A stretch of DNA of 35,604 nt. It comes from an uncultured Verrucomicrobiota bacterium. Its GTDB lineage: Bacteria; Verrucomicrobiota; Kiritimatiellia; CAIVKH01. The translations under genes and the position numbers were made by a program. The notes below the pieces were generated by a model. It was not told the origin of the DNA. It was given only the letters and a program-made list of their open reading frames with translations, and made no database searches. Position 1 is the stretch's first letter. Every line of letters begins with the position of its first letter. Shown here in pieces: positions 7,632 through 15,399 of the stretch. The stretch lies in assembly GCA_937996795.1 (NCBI GenBank), contig CALKUH010000023.1:1-35604 (forward strand), given 5' to 3'.

Positions 7632-9296
7632 ATGGAATGGTTCATCCAGTTGTTCACCGGCCACTCGGCCGCCCACACGGTCATCGTGCTCAGCCTGGTC
7701 ATCGCGCTGGGCGTGGCGATCGGCCACATCCGGATCGCCGGCGTAAGCCTGGGCATCGCCGGCGTCCTGTTCTCGGGGTTGCTGTTCGGCCACCTCCGGA
7801 TGACGGCGCACGACGAAATTCTCGAGTTCGTCCGGGAATTCGGGTTGATCCTGTTCGTCTATACCATCGGCATGCAGGTCGGTCCCGGCTTCTTCGCCTC
7901 GTTCCGCCGGCAGGGCTTGAAGCTGAATGCGCTGGCCGCCGCCGTGGTCCTGCTCGGCGTCGCGGTCGCGGTGTCGATGCACTTCCTGCTGGACCTGCCC
8001 GTCGCGGTGCTCGTCGGCCTGTTGTCCGGCGCCGTCACCAACACGCCCGGCCTCGGCGCGGCGACGCAGGCGCTGCACGAACGCATGGCCGGGTCGCCCG
8101 ATCTTGCGCTGCCGGGCATGGCGTACGCCGTGGCCTATCCCTTCGGCATCCTCGGCATCATCCTCACGATGCTGCTCATCCGCCACCTGTTCCGCATCAA
8201 GCCCGAGGTGGAGGCGCAGGAATTCGACCGGCAGCAGGGCGGACTCGTCCAGCCGCCGCGCAACTACAACCTGCAGATCACGAACCCCAAGCTCACGGGC
8301 GTCGAGGTGCGGCGCCTCGCCGGCCTCGTGCAGGCGGATTTCGTCATCTCGCGCCTGATGCGCCAGGACCGCGTGCTGATTCCATCCGCGGATACCGCGC
8401 TGCAGGCGGGCGACGTGGTGCACGTGGTATGCACGCAGGAAAATGCCGAGAAGCTGGCGCTCGTGGTGGGCGACATCAGTCCGGTGGACGTCCGCGCGGT
8501 GCCCAGCTCGTTCACTGTGCGCAACATCCTCATCACGCAGAACAATGCCGTCGGCAAAAGCATCCGCGATCTCGACCTGATGACCCGCTACGGCGTCGCC
8601 ATCACGCGCATCAACCGCTCGGGCAACGACCTGCTGGCCAAGGCCGGGCTGGAGTTGCAGTTCGGCGACCGCGTGACCGTGGTCGGCGAGGAGTCGGCCC
8701 TGAAGAAGGTCGCCGTCGAGCTGGGCGATTCAATCAAACAGCTCAACCATCCGAACATCCTGCCGGTCTTCATCGGCATCATCATTGGCGTCATCGTCGG
8801 CAGCATCCCGTTCGACGTTCCCGGCGTGCCCGCGCCGGTGAAGCTGGGTCTCGCCGGCGGACCGCTGCTCGTGTCGATCCTGCTCAGCCGCATCGGCCGC
8901 ATCGGCCCGGTCGTGTGGTACCTGCCGCTCAGCGCGAACCTCGTGCTGCGCGAAGTCGGCATCACCCTCTTCCTCGCCTGTGTCGGCTTGAAATCCGGCG
9001 TGCGCTTCTATGAAACCCTGGTCGGCGGCGACGGGCTCTACTGGATGGCGCTCGGCGCGATCATCACCGCCGTCCCCCTGGTGGCCGTCGCCCTCGTGGC
9101 CCGCCTGGTGTACAAACTGAACTACCTGTCGCTCTGCGGCCTTCTCGCCGGCAGCATGACCGACCCGCCCGCCCTCGGCTTCGCCAACCAGATCACCTCC
9201 TCCGACGCCCCCGCCATCACCTACGCCAGCGTCTACGCCATGACCATGTTCCTCCGCATCCTCACCGCCCAGGCGATCGTGCTGTTGCTCCTGTAA
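7632..9296 (+). CDS. YidE/YbjL-type transporter (aspartate:alanine exchanger family)
   Basis: A 554-residue inner-membrane protein, the same size as E. coli YidE. Two membrane blocks of the AspT/YidE/YbjL repeat (about 1-185 and 370-554) flank two cytoplasmic TrkA-C (RCK_C) domains around 215-290 and 295-375. Each RCK_C domain shows the LxxGDxVxVV pattern. Each membrane block carries a Gly-rich motif: SGAVTNTPGLGAATQAL in the first and AGSMTDPPALGFANQ in the second. Family members exchange amino or dicarboxylic acids, and the RCK_C pair probably senses a ligand. The substrate here cannot be told. The start is ATG 7632, after GGGAAG. It stands alone between a methyltransferase operon and the CRISPR locus. 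Confidence 0.85.
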   Translation: MEWFIQLFTGHSAAHTVIVLSLVIALGVAIGHIRIAGVSLGIAGVLFSGLLFGHLRMTAHDEILEFVREFGLILFVYTIGMQVGPGFFASFRRQGLKLNALAAAVVLLGVAVAVSMHFLLDLPVAVLVGLLSGAVTNTPGLGAATQALHERMAGSPDLALPGMAYAVAYPFGILGIILTMLLIRHLFRIKPEVEAQEFDRQQGGLVQPPRNYNLQITNPKLTGVEVRRLAGLVQADFVISRLMRQDRVLIPSADTALQAGDVVHVVCTQENAEKLALVVGDISPVDVRAVPSSFTVRNILITQNNAVGKSIRDLDLMTRYGVAITRINRSGNDLLAKAGLELQFGDRVTVVGEESALKKVAVELGDSIKQLNHPNILPVFIGIIIGVIVGSIPFDVPGVPAPVKLGLAGGPLLVSILLSRIGRIGPVVWYLPLSANLVLREVGITLFLACVGLKSGVRFYETLVGGDGLYWMALGAIITAVPLVAVALVARLVYKLNYLSLCGLLAGSMTDPPALGFANQITSSDAPAITYASVYAMTMFLRILTAQAIVLLLL

Positions 9297-9298
9297 TT

Positions 9299-9363
9299 CG
9301 TCCCCGTCCCCGTCGTCGATCCGATCTTCTTCGAGGGCGAGGACGACAACGGGGACGAGGACG
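9299..9363. repeat. Imperfect inverted repeat of CGTCC(C/T)CGTCCCC words
   Basis: Left arm 9299-9317 (CGTCCCCGTCCCCGTCGTC) is nearly the reverse complement of right arm 9342-9363 (GACGACAACGGGG then ACGAGGACG). It begins 3 bases after the transporter stop and ends before the tracrRNA terminator. It may act as a transcript 3' end for the transporter, although no T-run follows. The word-like build matches other intergenic repeats in the window. Confidence 0.5.
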
Positions 9364-9378
9364 ATTGAGCAGATGGAG

Positions 9379-9411
9379 AAAAAAGCGGGCCCCGTTTTAC
9401 GTCCGGGGCCC
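9379..9411 (-). terminator. Rho-independent terminator of the tracrRNA
   Basis: The 8-bp all-GC arms GGGCCCCG (9387-9394) and CGGGGCCC (9404-9411) enclose a 9-base loop. On the minus strand they are followed by GC and six T (9384-9379). It is placed correctly to end a minus-strand transcript that starts in the anti-repeat at about 9505. Confidence 0.88.
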
Positions 9412-9505
9412 AAAGACAGCTTTCCTCTTTCGAGTAAGGCTCACACGCAAACCGAAGTTTGCATTTGCTGTGAAATGCGGAAACAACGGTCGCTCAGATA
9501 CATTG
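9379..9505 (-). ncRNA. tracrRNA of the type II-C CRISPR system
   Basis: Bases 9467-9504 are a degenerate copy of the CRISPR repeat. On the plus strand it reads GCTGTGAAATGCGG, then AAACAA, then CGGTCGCTCAGATACATT, against the repeat's GCTGTGATTGGCGGG ... CGGTCGCTCAGATACATT. As minus-strand RNA it can pair with a minus-strand crRNA repeat: 18 continuous bp in the upper stem (9487-9504), an internal bulge, then GCGG:CCGC and the GCUGUGA:UCACAGC lower stem. The tail has a perfect 6-bp hairpin with a UUCG loop (9447-9462), a small hairpin CUC-GAAA-GAG near 9425-9434, and the GC-rich terminator with U6. Length is about 125 nt. The predicted start falls at the first anti-repeat base. Expression is inferred. 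Confidence 0.88.
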
Positions 9506-9510
9506 GCAAA

Positions 9511-9516
9511 TATAAT
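9511..9516 (+). promoter_or_regulatory. Candidate -10 box for cas9
   Basis: A perfect TATAAT lies 36 bases before the cas9 ATG and would start a leader of about 30 nt. No recognisable -35 lies 16-18 bases upstream; that stretch is the anti-repeat itself. The same AT-rich bases overlap the minus-strand -10 of the tracrRNA. Confidence 0.45.
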
Positions 9517-9540
9517 GTTCTTTGGCACACTGGACGTCAA
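9512..9540 (-). promoter_or_regulatory. Candidate sigma-70 promoter of the tracrRNA
   Basis: On the minus strand TTGACG (9540-9535) is followed after exactly 17 bases by CATTAT (9517-9512). Transcription would begin near 9505, the first base of the anti-repeat. It lies in the cas9 leader and overlaps the plus-strand TATAAT. Confidence 0.6.
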
Positions 9541-9544
9541 GGAG
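9541..9544 (+). promoter_or_regulatory. Ribosome-binding site that sets the cas9 start
   Basis: AAGGAG ends at 9544, 8 bases before ATG 9553. It decides between this ATG and an in-frame ATG at 9373, which lies in the tracrRNA terminator region and cannot be the start. Confidence 0.75.
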
Positions 9545-9552
9545 CGTTTGTC

Positions 9553-12500
9553 ATGGCGAAGATGCGCACACTCGGTCTGGATATCGGGTCAAACTCGATT
9601 GGTTGGGCACTGATTGATGAATTGGACGGGAAACCCGTAGGCCTTGCTGGAATGGGCGTTCGAATTTTCGAGGAGGGGGCCAATCTGGACGCCAAAAGCG
9701 GGAAAACGGAGTCCCGCAATGTGAAGCGCCGCGAAGCCCGATTGCGGCGTCGGCAGGTCGCGCGACATGCGTTGCGAAAGCGCCGTGTGCAGCGCGTGCT
9801 CAGTCGCGCCGGCCTTTTGCCCTCCAGTTCACCAAATCACGACGACCTGGCCTGGAAGCCTCTGCTGGATCAAGACCCTTACGTTCTGCGCGCCAAGGCG
9901 CTAAATCAAAAGTTGGCACCCATGGAGCTCGGGCGCGTCTTTTATCACCTCGCAGAGCGAAGGGGTTTTCAGACGAACCGGAAAAAACCGGCGACCAAAG
10001 AAGAACATGGCGTTGTAAAGGACGGCATTAACAAGTTGAGCGCTGAGATGCAGGCGAGCGGGGCGCAAACCCTTGGCGAATACTTCAGCCGACTCAATCC
10101 TCACGAAATTCGTATCCGGACCCATTACACGCGAAGAGAGTGGTACAAGGAGGAGTTCGACAAAATTTGGAATCGGCAGCGCGCGTACCATCCCGCCGCA
10201 TTAACGGAAGGCCTTCGCGCGGAACTGCATCACGAACTCTTTCACCAGCGACCGCTCTTGATTCGTGCAGGCATGCTTGGGCATTGCGAGCTGGAGCCCC
10301 AGAAGCGGCGCGCACCCATGGCGCTTCTGGATGCACAGGAGTTTCGGATTCTACAGGAACTGAACAATCTGCGCATTGATGATGAAACGCCGGAAGGCAG
10401 ACTTCTTACCCCGGAACAGCGGCAGGCCGTGCTCGATCTTCAGCAACGCGAAGCCAAAGTCACCTTCGCCAAAATTCGCAAAATCGACGGACTGAAAAAG
10501 GCGAAATTCAATCTGGAGCGCGGCGAGCGCAAGGACATCTCGGGAAATCGAACATCCGCCATGCTGCGCGGAGCCATTGGCACCCAGTGGGACGAGTTGG
10601 ATCGGCTATCGCGCGAAAGGCTGGTCAACGATCTCTTGAGCATCCATAACGAGGACGACCTGTGCAGGCGGCTTTCGGAGCATTGGGGTTTTGATGATGC
10701 CGCCGTGCAACTCTTGTCGGAGGTCGCTCTGGAGGATGATTACGCATCGCTCTCGTCATCTGCGATTCGGAAGCTTCTGCCGCATATGCGAGCTGGGAAA
10801 ACGTACAGGGAGGCCATAGACGCGGTGCCGTGGGAAACCAAGCCGCTTGCACAGGAGTCGCTGCTTCCGCCGCTGGAGAATTTGCGGAACCCAATTGTAC
10901 AGCGCGCACTTGCCGAAATGCGGCGTGTGGTGAATGCACTCATTGCCCGATATGGCCGCCCGGATCGCATTCGCGTCGAACTGGCCCGCGAGCTGAAATT
11001 GAACAAGGAGGATCGGGCGGAACACATCCGGAACATGCGGGAGCGTGAAGCGGAGCGGGAAAAAGCGAGGAATGAGCTGATCGCCGAGGGATTGCCGGAG
11101 CCCAAGGCCCGGGATATTGAGAAATGGCTCCTTTGCAAGGAGTGCGGCGGGCGGTGCCCGTACACGGGGAAACCGGTTGGTTTCCATGAGTTGTTTCGCA
11201 CGAACGAATTCGATGTGGAACACATTCTGCCGTTCAGCCGATCTTTTGACGACTCGTTTGCAAATAAGACCATTTGCCATGTGCGGGCCAATCGAATTGA
11301 AAAACGGAACCAGACCCCGTTTGAGGTTTATGGCGCAACCGCGGAATGGGCTGCGATTCTGGATCGCGTGCGCAAATTCACGGGCTCATTCGCCGCGTCG
11401 AAGCTAAGGCGTTTCGAGCTGGAGGATTTGGATGCTGACGCTGATTTTCTCGGAAAATTTACCGAACGACAGCTCAACGACACCAAGTATGCAGCGGTAA
11501 AGGCAGCCAAGTACCTCCGAGTTCTTTACCCCGAGGACGAGCGCCTGTCCGCCGTGCGGGTTACTTCGGGCCGAGTGACCGCGTATTTGAGAAACGCGTG
11601 GGACCTCAATCGCATTTTGAGCGATGGTCCCAGAAAATCGAGAGACGATCACCGTCATCATGCGGTGGACGCGCTTTGTGTCGCCCTAACGGACGAGGGT
11701 GTGATTCATCAGTTGTCCTTGGAGTCGGCGCGGTGGGCTCAACAAGGACGGCGTGTCGGGAGCTTCCGCGGGGTGCCTCCGCCGTGGGCCGCCTTCTATG
11801 CAGATGCGGAAAAAGCAGTCCGCGGAATTGTCGTATCGCATCGGGTAAGCCGTAAGGTTCAGGGGCAACTCCATCAAGAAACACACTACGGCATCATTCG
11901 TGACCCGCACGCAGCCAAAACCAAGGATGGCTCATCTGTCGCCGTGTTGCGTGTCAGGCTGGAGGAGCTCAGCGTCAAGGATGTTGCGCTCATCGTGGAT
12001 GCGGGCGTGCGGCGCGCCGTTGAGGCCAAGCTGAAAGGCGGGGACCCGAAGAAGGTATTTAAGGGCGGGCAGAATTTGCCCGTGCTTCAGACCAAACAGG
12101 GGCGAACAATCCCCATCAAGCGGGTGCGGATCAAGTACGGCAAGCTCGATTTGCTGAAACTGTCTCCCGATCGAAATGTCATGGCGGGCAGCAATCATCA
12201 TCTTGCGATCTATGCGGGAACAAAAAACGGAAAAGACATTTGGACCGGCGAGGTCGTCAGCCTTTTTGATGCGCGTCAGCGTGTGCAAGCCGGGGTGCCC
12301 GTCGTGCGGAAGCAAGACGACAAGGGCAACCCTCTTGTGATGAGCTTGGTTCAGGGGGATACGGTTGAGTTGTCGTGGAATGGCAGCAAGGGTTTCGCAA
12401 AAGTTATGGGTCTTTCAGAGAATGACTACACCTTCCGATGGATCACAGATGCACGCAAGAAGGCAGATTTGGGGGCGTCGCTAATCCGCATCAGAAGCAT

Positions 12501-12576
12501 GAACGCTTTGCGAGATTGCGGATTGCAGAAACTGAGCGTTGATGCCCTCGGCGCATTTCATTGCACACGTGACTAA
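9553..12576 (+). CDS. cas9: Compact type II-C Cas9 nuclease
   Basis: A 1007-residue RNA-guided DNA endonuclease. RuvC-I is LGLDIGSNSIGWAL with catalytic Asp10. An arginine-rich bridge helix covers about 55-83 (KRREARLRRRQVARHALRKR). A short REC lobe runs to about 465. RuvC-II is IRVELAREL with Glu476. The HNH domain (about 525-600) has Cys528, Cys531 and Cys535 ahead of DVEHILPFSRSF with His557, Asn571 and Asn580, aligning with SpCas9 H840, N854 and N863. RuvC-III is DDHRHHAVDA with His703 and Asp706. The rest, to 1007, is the WED/PAM-interacting region. All catalytic residues are present, so it should be active. The size and the absence of csn2 and cas4 place it in II-C. Codon use looks less GC-rich than the flanking genes, suggesting transfer. 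Confidence 0.97.
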   Translation: MAKMRTLGLDIGSNSIGWALIDELDGKPVGLAGMGVRIFEEGANLDAKSGKTESRNVKRREARLRRRQVARHALRKRRVQRVLSRAGLLPSSSPNHDDLAWKPLLDQDPYVLRAKALNQKLAPMELGRVFYHLAERRGFQTNRKKPATKEEHGVVKDGINKLSAEMQASGAQTLGEYFSRLNPHEIRIRTHYTRREWYKEEFDKIWNRQRAYHPAALTEGLRAELHHELFHQRPLLIRAGMLGHCELEPQKRRAPMALLDAQEFRILQELNNLRIDDETPEGRLLTPEQRQAVLDLQQREAKVTFAKIRKIDGLKKAKFNLERGERKDISGNRTSAMLRGAIGTQWDELDRLSRERLVNDLLSIHNEDDLCRRLSEHWGFDDAAVQLLSEVALEDDYASLSSSAIRKLLPHMRAGKTYREAIDAVPWETKPLAQESLLPPLENLRNPIVQRALAEMRRVVNALIARYGRPDRIRVELARELKLNKEDRAEHIRNMREREAEREKARNELIAEGLPEPKARDIEKWLLCKECGGRCPYTGKPVGFHELFRTNEFDVEHILPFSRSFDDSFANKTICHVRANRIEKRNQTPFEVYGATAEWAAILDRVRKFTGSFAASKLRRFELEDLDADADFLGKFTERQLNDTKYAAVKAAKYLRVLYPEDERLSAVRVTSGRVTAYLRNAWDLNRILSDGPRKSRDDHRHHAVDALCVALTDEGVIHQLSLESARWAQQGRRVGSFRGVPPPWAAFYADAEKAVRGIVVSHRVSRKVQGQLHQETHYGIIRDPHAAKTKDGSSVAVLRVRLEELSVKDVALIVDAGVRRAVEAKLKGGDPKKVFKGGQNLPVLQTKQGRTIPIKRVRIKYGKLDLLKLSPDRNVMAGSNHHLAIYAGTKNGKDIWTGEVVSLFDARQRVQAGVPVVRKQDDKGNPLVMSLVQGDTVELSWNGSKGFAKVMGLSENDYTFRWITDARKKADLGASLIRIRSMNALRDCGLQKLSVDALGAFHCTRD

Positions 12577-13471
12577 CCGCATCCTTGATTTCAGCGACGG
12601 CGGGGCCTTCCTGCGTGTCGAGAACCAGCAGTTGGTTGTCGAGCGCAAGGAGCAAGCGGTTCGGACTATTCCTCTCGAGGATATTGCGGTACTGGTCGCT
12701 GGAACGACATGGTTGACGCTAACTCAATCCGTTCTCTCTGAATTAGCTGCGCGTGGGGCTGTTGTTGTCGTTTCAGACAGCCGGAATCTACCCGTGGCCA
12801 TGAGTCTGCCGCTGTTCGGCCACAGCCTTCAGGCGCAGAAGCTCGCAACTCAATGTTCCGCGCGCCCGCCAAGGATCAAGCAGCTATGGAAGCAGTTGGT
12901 GGTGGCGAAAATCCGCTCACAGGCGGCCGCGCTCCGCGCCCTGCACAGCGATGACGGCGGCGTGGAGATGCTGACACAGCGGGTAAGGTCCGGGGATCCC
13001 GGAAATGTTGAGGCGCAGGCGGCCCGACGTTATTGGCCTCTGTTGTTTCGCGATCCATCGTTCCGGCGCACGCCGGGAGAGGGTACGCCACCCAACCACT
13101 TGCTTGACTATGGATATGCCGTGCTTCGAGCGATCATCGCCCGAGCAATTTGTGGCACGGGTTTGCACCCGACGCTCGGCCTGCATCATCACGAGCGGGA
13201 CAATAGTTTTGCGTTGGCCGACGATCTGATGGAGCCTTATCGCCCCCTTGTTGATCACGCCGTCGCAACCCTTTGTCGCGAAGGTTTGGGGCAGGCGCCG
13301 CTCAATCGAACAACGAAAGGGCGCCTGTTGAATCCGCTCCTCAATCGTTACGTCCTGGCCGGAGAGGAAAGAACGCTGTTTGATTTGGCGGGGATGCTTT
13401 CGGCATCGGTCTTGCGTTCGCTGCAAGGCGAAGCGGAATCCCTGCCGCTGCCGGAATTGTTCCGTGCATGA
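12569..13471 (+). CDS. cas1: CRISPR integrase Cas1
   Basis: A 300-residue Cas1 from GTG 12569, giving MTNRILDFSDGG, which matches the usual type II Cas1 N-terminus. In-frame ATG 12542 and TTG 12539 would add 9-10 residues; none has a clear ribosome-binding site, and translation is probably coupled to cas9, whose stop overlaps this start. The beta-rich N-terminal domain has IPLEDIAVLVAG. The catalytic helical domain has the metal-binding Glu in GNVEAQAARRYW, His in GLHHHERDNSFA, and acidic residues in LADDLMEPYRP. With Cas2 it integrates new spacers. Confidence 0.95.
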   Translation: MTNRILDFSDGGAFLRVENQQLVVERKEQAVRTIPLEDIAVLVAGTTWLTLTQSVLSELAARGAVVVVSDSRNLPVAMSLPLFGHSLQAQKLATQCSARPPRIKQLWKQLVVAKIRSQAAALRALHSDDGGVEMLTQRVRSGDPGNVEAQAARRYWPLLFRDPSFRRTPGEGTPPNHLLDYGYAVLRAIIARAICGTGLHPTLGLHHHERDNSFALADDLMEPYRPLVDHAVATLCREGLGQAPLNRTTKGRLLNPLLNRYVLAGEERTLFDLAGMLSASVLRSLQGEAESLPLPELFRA

Positions 13472-13797
13472 TATCATCCCCGCTAAAAGGCATGTGGCTC
13501 GTTGCGCTATTTGATCTGCCGGTGGTGACGCCCAAGGATCGCCGGCATTACGCGCGCTTCCGAAAAGCACTCTTGAAAGACGGATTTATCATGCTTCAGT
13601 ATTCCGTTTACGCGCGCTATTGCGCGAGTGAAGAGGGCAGCGAAACGCATCGAAAGCGAGTCCGGGAATCTTGCCCGGACGAAGGCGAGGTGCGACTGCT
13701 GGCCGTTACCGATCATCAGTACGCCAAGATGGAGGTCTATGTCGGTGCAAAACGTGAGCCAACGGAACAGCCGCCCGTGCAACTTGAGTTTTTTTGA
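13468..13797 (+). CDS. cas2: CRISPR adaptation protein Cas2
   Basis: A 109-residue Cas2 with a ferredoxin-like fold. The first strand MWLVALFDLPV carries the conserved Asp, and the second half has the VRLLAVTDHQYAKMEVYVG strand-turn-strand. The C-terminus EPTEQPPVQLEFF matches the type II-C tail. The start ATG overlaps the cas1 TGA by four bases (ATGA). It forms the Cas1-Cas2 integration complex. The gene ends 50 bases before the first repeat, and its stop codon lies inside the alternative hairpin at 13794-13830. Confidence 0.95.
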   Translation: MISSPLKGMWLVALFDLPVVTPKDRRHYARFRKALLKDGFIMLQYSVYARYCASEEGSETHRKRVRESCPDEGEVRLLAVTDHQYAKMEVYVGAKREPTEQPPVQLEFF

Positions 13798-13845
13798 GTT
13801 CCGCGCAAAAGCGAAGGCCTTGGAACTCAATGAGTTCCAAGGCCT
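13794..13845. repeat. Palindrome and alternative hairpin at the cas2-array junction
   Basis: A near-perfect palindrome has 15-base arms (13815-13829 AGGCCTTGGAACTCA; 13831-13845 TGAGTTCCAAGGCCT) around one base. It ends two bases before the first repeat. TTGAGTTCC at 13794-13802 can instead pair with GGAACTCAA at 13822-13830, with a small CGC-AAAA-GCG hairpin inside. The two structures exclude each other. On the minus strand the palindrome is followed by TTCGCTTTT, so it could be a weak terminator for the array; it also occupies the usual leader position. Confidence 0.7.
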
Positions 13846-13847
13846 CC

Positions 13848-15399
13848 AATGTATCTGAGCGACCGGTTCCCGCCAATCACAGCTCTGGATCAGGGGTCTT
13901 ATACTTTGCGCGAATGTATCTGAGCGACCGGTTCCCGCCAATCACAGCTCCGCTGGCACTGAATCCTATTGGGGTTCAAATGTATCTGAGCGACCGGTTC
14001 CCGCCAATCACAGCGGAAACTATTGCGACAACTACAACATGCGGAATGTATCTGAGCGACCGGTTCCCGCCAATCACAGCCCGCCTTCCACGCTGCCGAG
14101 TTGATCGGCAATGTATCTGAGCGACCGGTTCCCGCCAATCACAGCTCAATGGGCGTGATGAGGCGGTCATCGTGAATGTATCTGAGCGACCGGTTCCCGC
14201 CAATCACAGCACTTCGTCTATCGCGTCGGCATTGTCGAATAATGTATCTGAGCGACCGGTTCCCGCCAATCACAGCAGACCTTGCTTGATTCCGAAATCG
14301 AACAAGAATGTATCTGAGCGACCGGTTCCCGCCAATCACAGCTTCAACTACAACGGCGAGATTCATCTCGTCAATGTATCTGAGCGACCGGTTCCCGCCA
14401 ATCACAGCGCGTGTGGGAGATTGCCAAGCCGCGCCAGTAATGTATCTGAGCGACCGGTTCCCGCCAATCACAGCACTGCTGTTGAGCGATTGTCGCACGC
14501 TTCTAATGTATCTGAGCGACCGGTTCCCGCCAATCACAGCCGATGGTGTCAAAGATTTGCGCGAAGTATCAATGTATCTGAGCGACCGGTTCCCGCCAAT
14601 CACAGCCAAGGCCAGCATCGCGGCATGCTTGGGTGCAATGTATCTGAGCGACCGGTTCCCGCCAATCACAGCGTCATACACCTTCACCAACTCGGCGCGG
14701 GCAATGTATCTGAGCGACCGGTTCCCGCCAATCACAGCGAGGCGCACGCGCACCTTCTGCTCGTGACGAATGTATCTGAGCGACCGGTTCCCGCCAATCA
14801 CAGCTTTATTTGGTGAGGCATGAATGAGCTGGCAAATGTATCTGAGCGACCGGTTCCCGCCAATCACAGCAATGGCACGCGGCATTGCTTGAAGGGCTTT
14901 AATGTATCTGAGCGACCGGTTCCCGCCAATCACAGCTCGTTGCCGTACACGCCCATCACCACGGTTAATGTATCTGAGCGACCGGTTCCCGCCAATCACA
15001 GCAGAAGGGATGTCAGTTTCTGAGCGGTGACTAATGTATCTGAGCGACCGGTTCCCGCCAATCACAGCGATCAGCGGTTGCTGGACGCCCAGCGCCGCAA
15101 TGTATCTGAGCGACCGGTTCCCGCCAATCACAGCGGGCTAGATTGTTTTACTATGCGTTTTCTCAATGTATCTGAGCGACCGGTTCCCGCCAATCACAGC
15201 TTCGTCCGGCGCGCCAAACGCAGCGTGCAGGAATGTATCTGAGCGACCGGTTCCCGCCAATCACAGCCATCTCTATCTCCACCTGCCGCCTGGCGTGAAT
15301 GTATCTGAGCGACCGGTTCCCGCCAATCACAGCGTGAAACGAGTCCGTGTCACGACGGGGTCGAATGTATCTGAGCGACCGGTTCCCGCCAACTCCAAC
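13848..15399 (-). CRISPR. Type II-C CRISPR array, 24 repeats and 23 spacers
   Basis: Repeats of 36 bp start at 13848, 13913, 13979, 14045, 14110, 14175, 14241, 14307, 14373, 14439, 14505, 14571, 14637, 14703, 14769, 14835, 14901, 14967, 15033, 15099, 15165, 15232, 15298 and 15364. In transcribed (minus) sense the repeat begins GCTGTGATTGGCGGG and ends GGTCGCTCAGATACATT. By eye the first 23 are identical; the last (15364-15399) is degenerate after its first 29 plus-strand bases. Spacers are 30 nt except 29 (first, fourth, fifth) and 31 (twenty-first), and all differ. The strand is set by complementarity with the tracrRNA anti-repeat. Repeat homogeneity suggests an array that is active or recently so. 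Confidence 0.97.
15364..15392 (-). promoter_or_regulatory. Promoter-like pair embedded in the CRISPR repeats (first copy in transcript order)
   Basis: On the minus strand each repeat contains TTGGCG, exactly 17 bases, then TACATT as its last six bases; each hexamer matches 4 of 6 sigma-70 consensus positions. Transcription would start about 7 bases into the next spacer. The coordinates are for the first copy, in the degenerate terminal repeat, where conservation stops exactly at the edge of the -35 hexamer (15392). The same element recurs in all other repeats. Confidence 0.6.
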
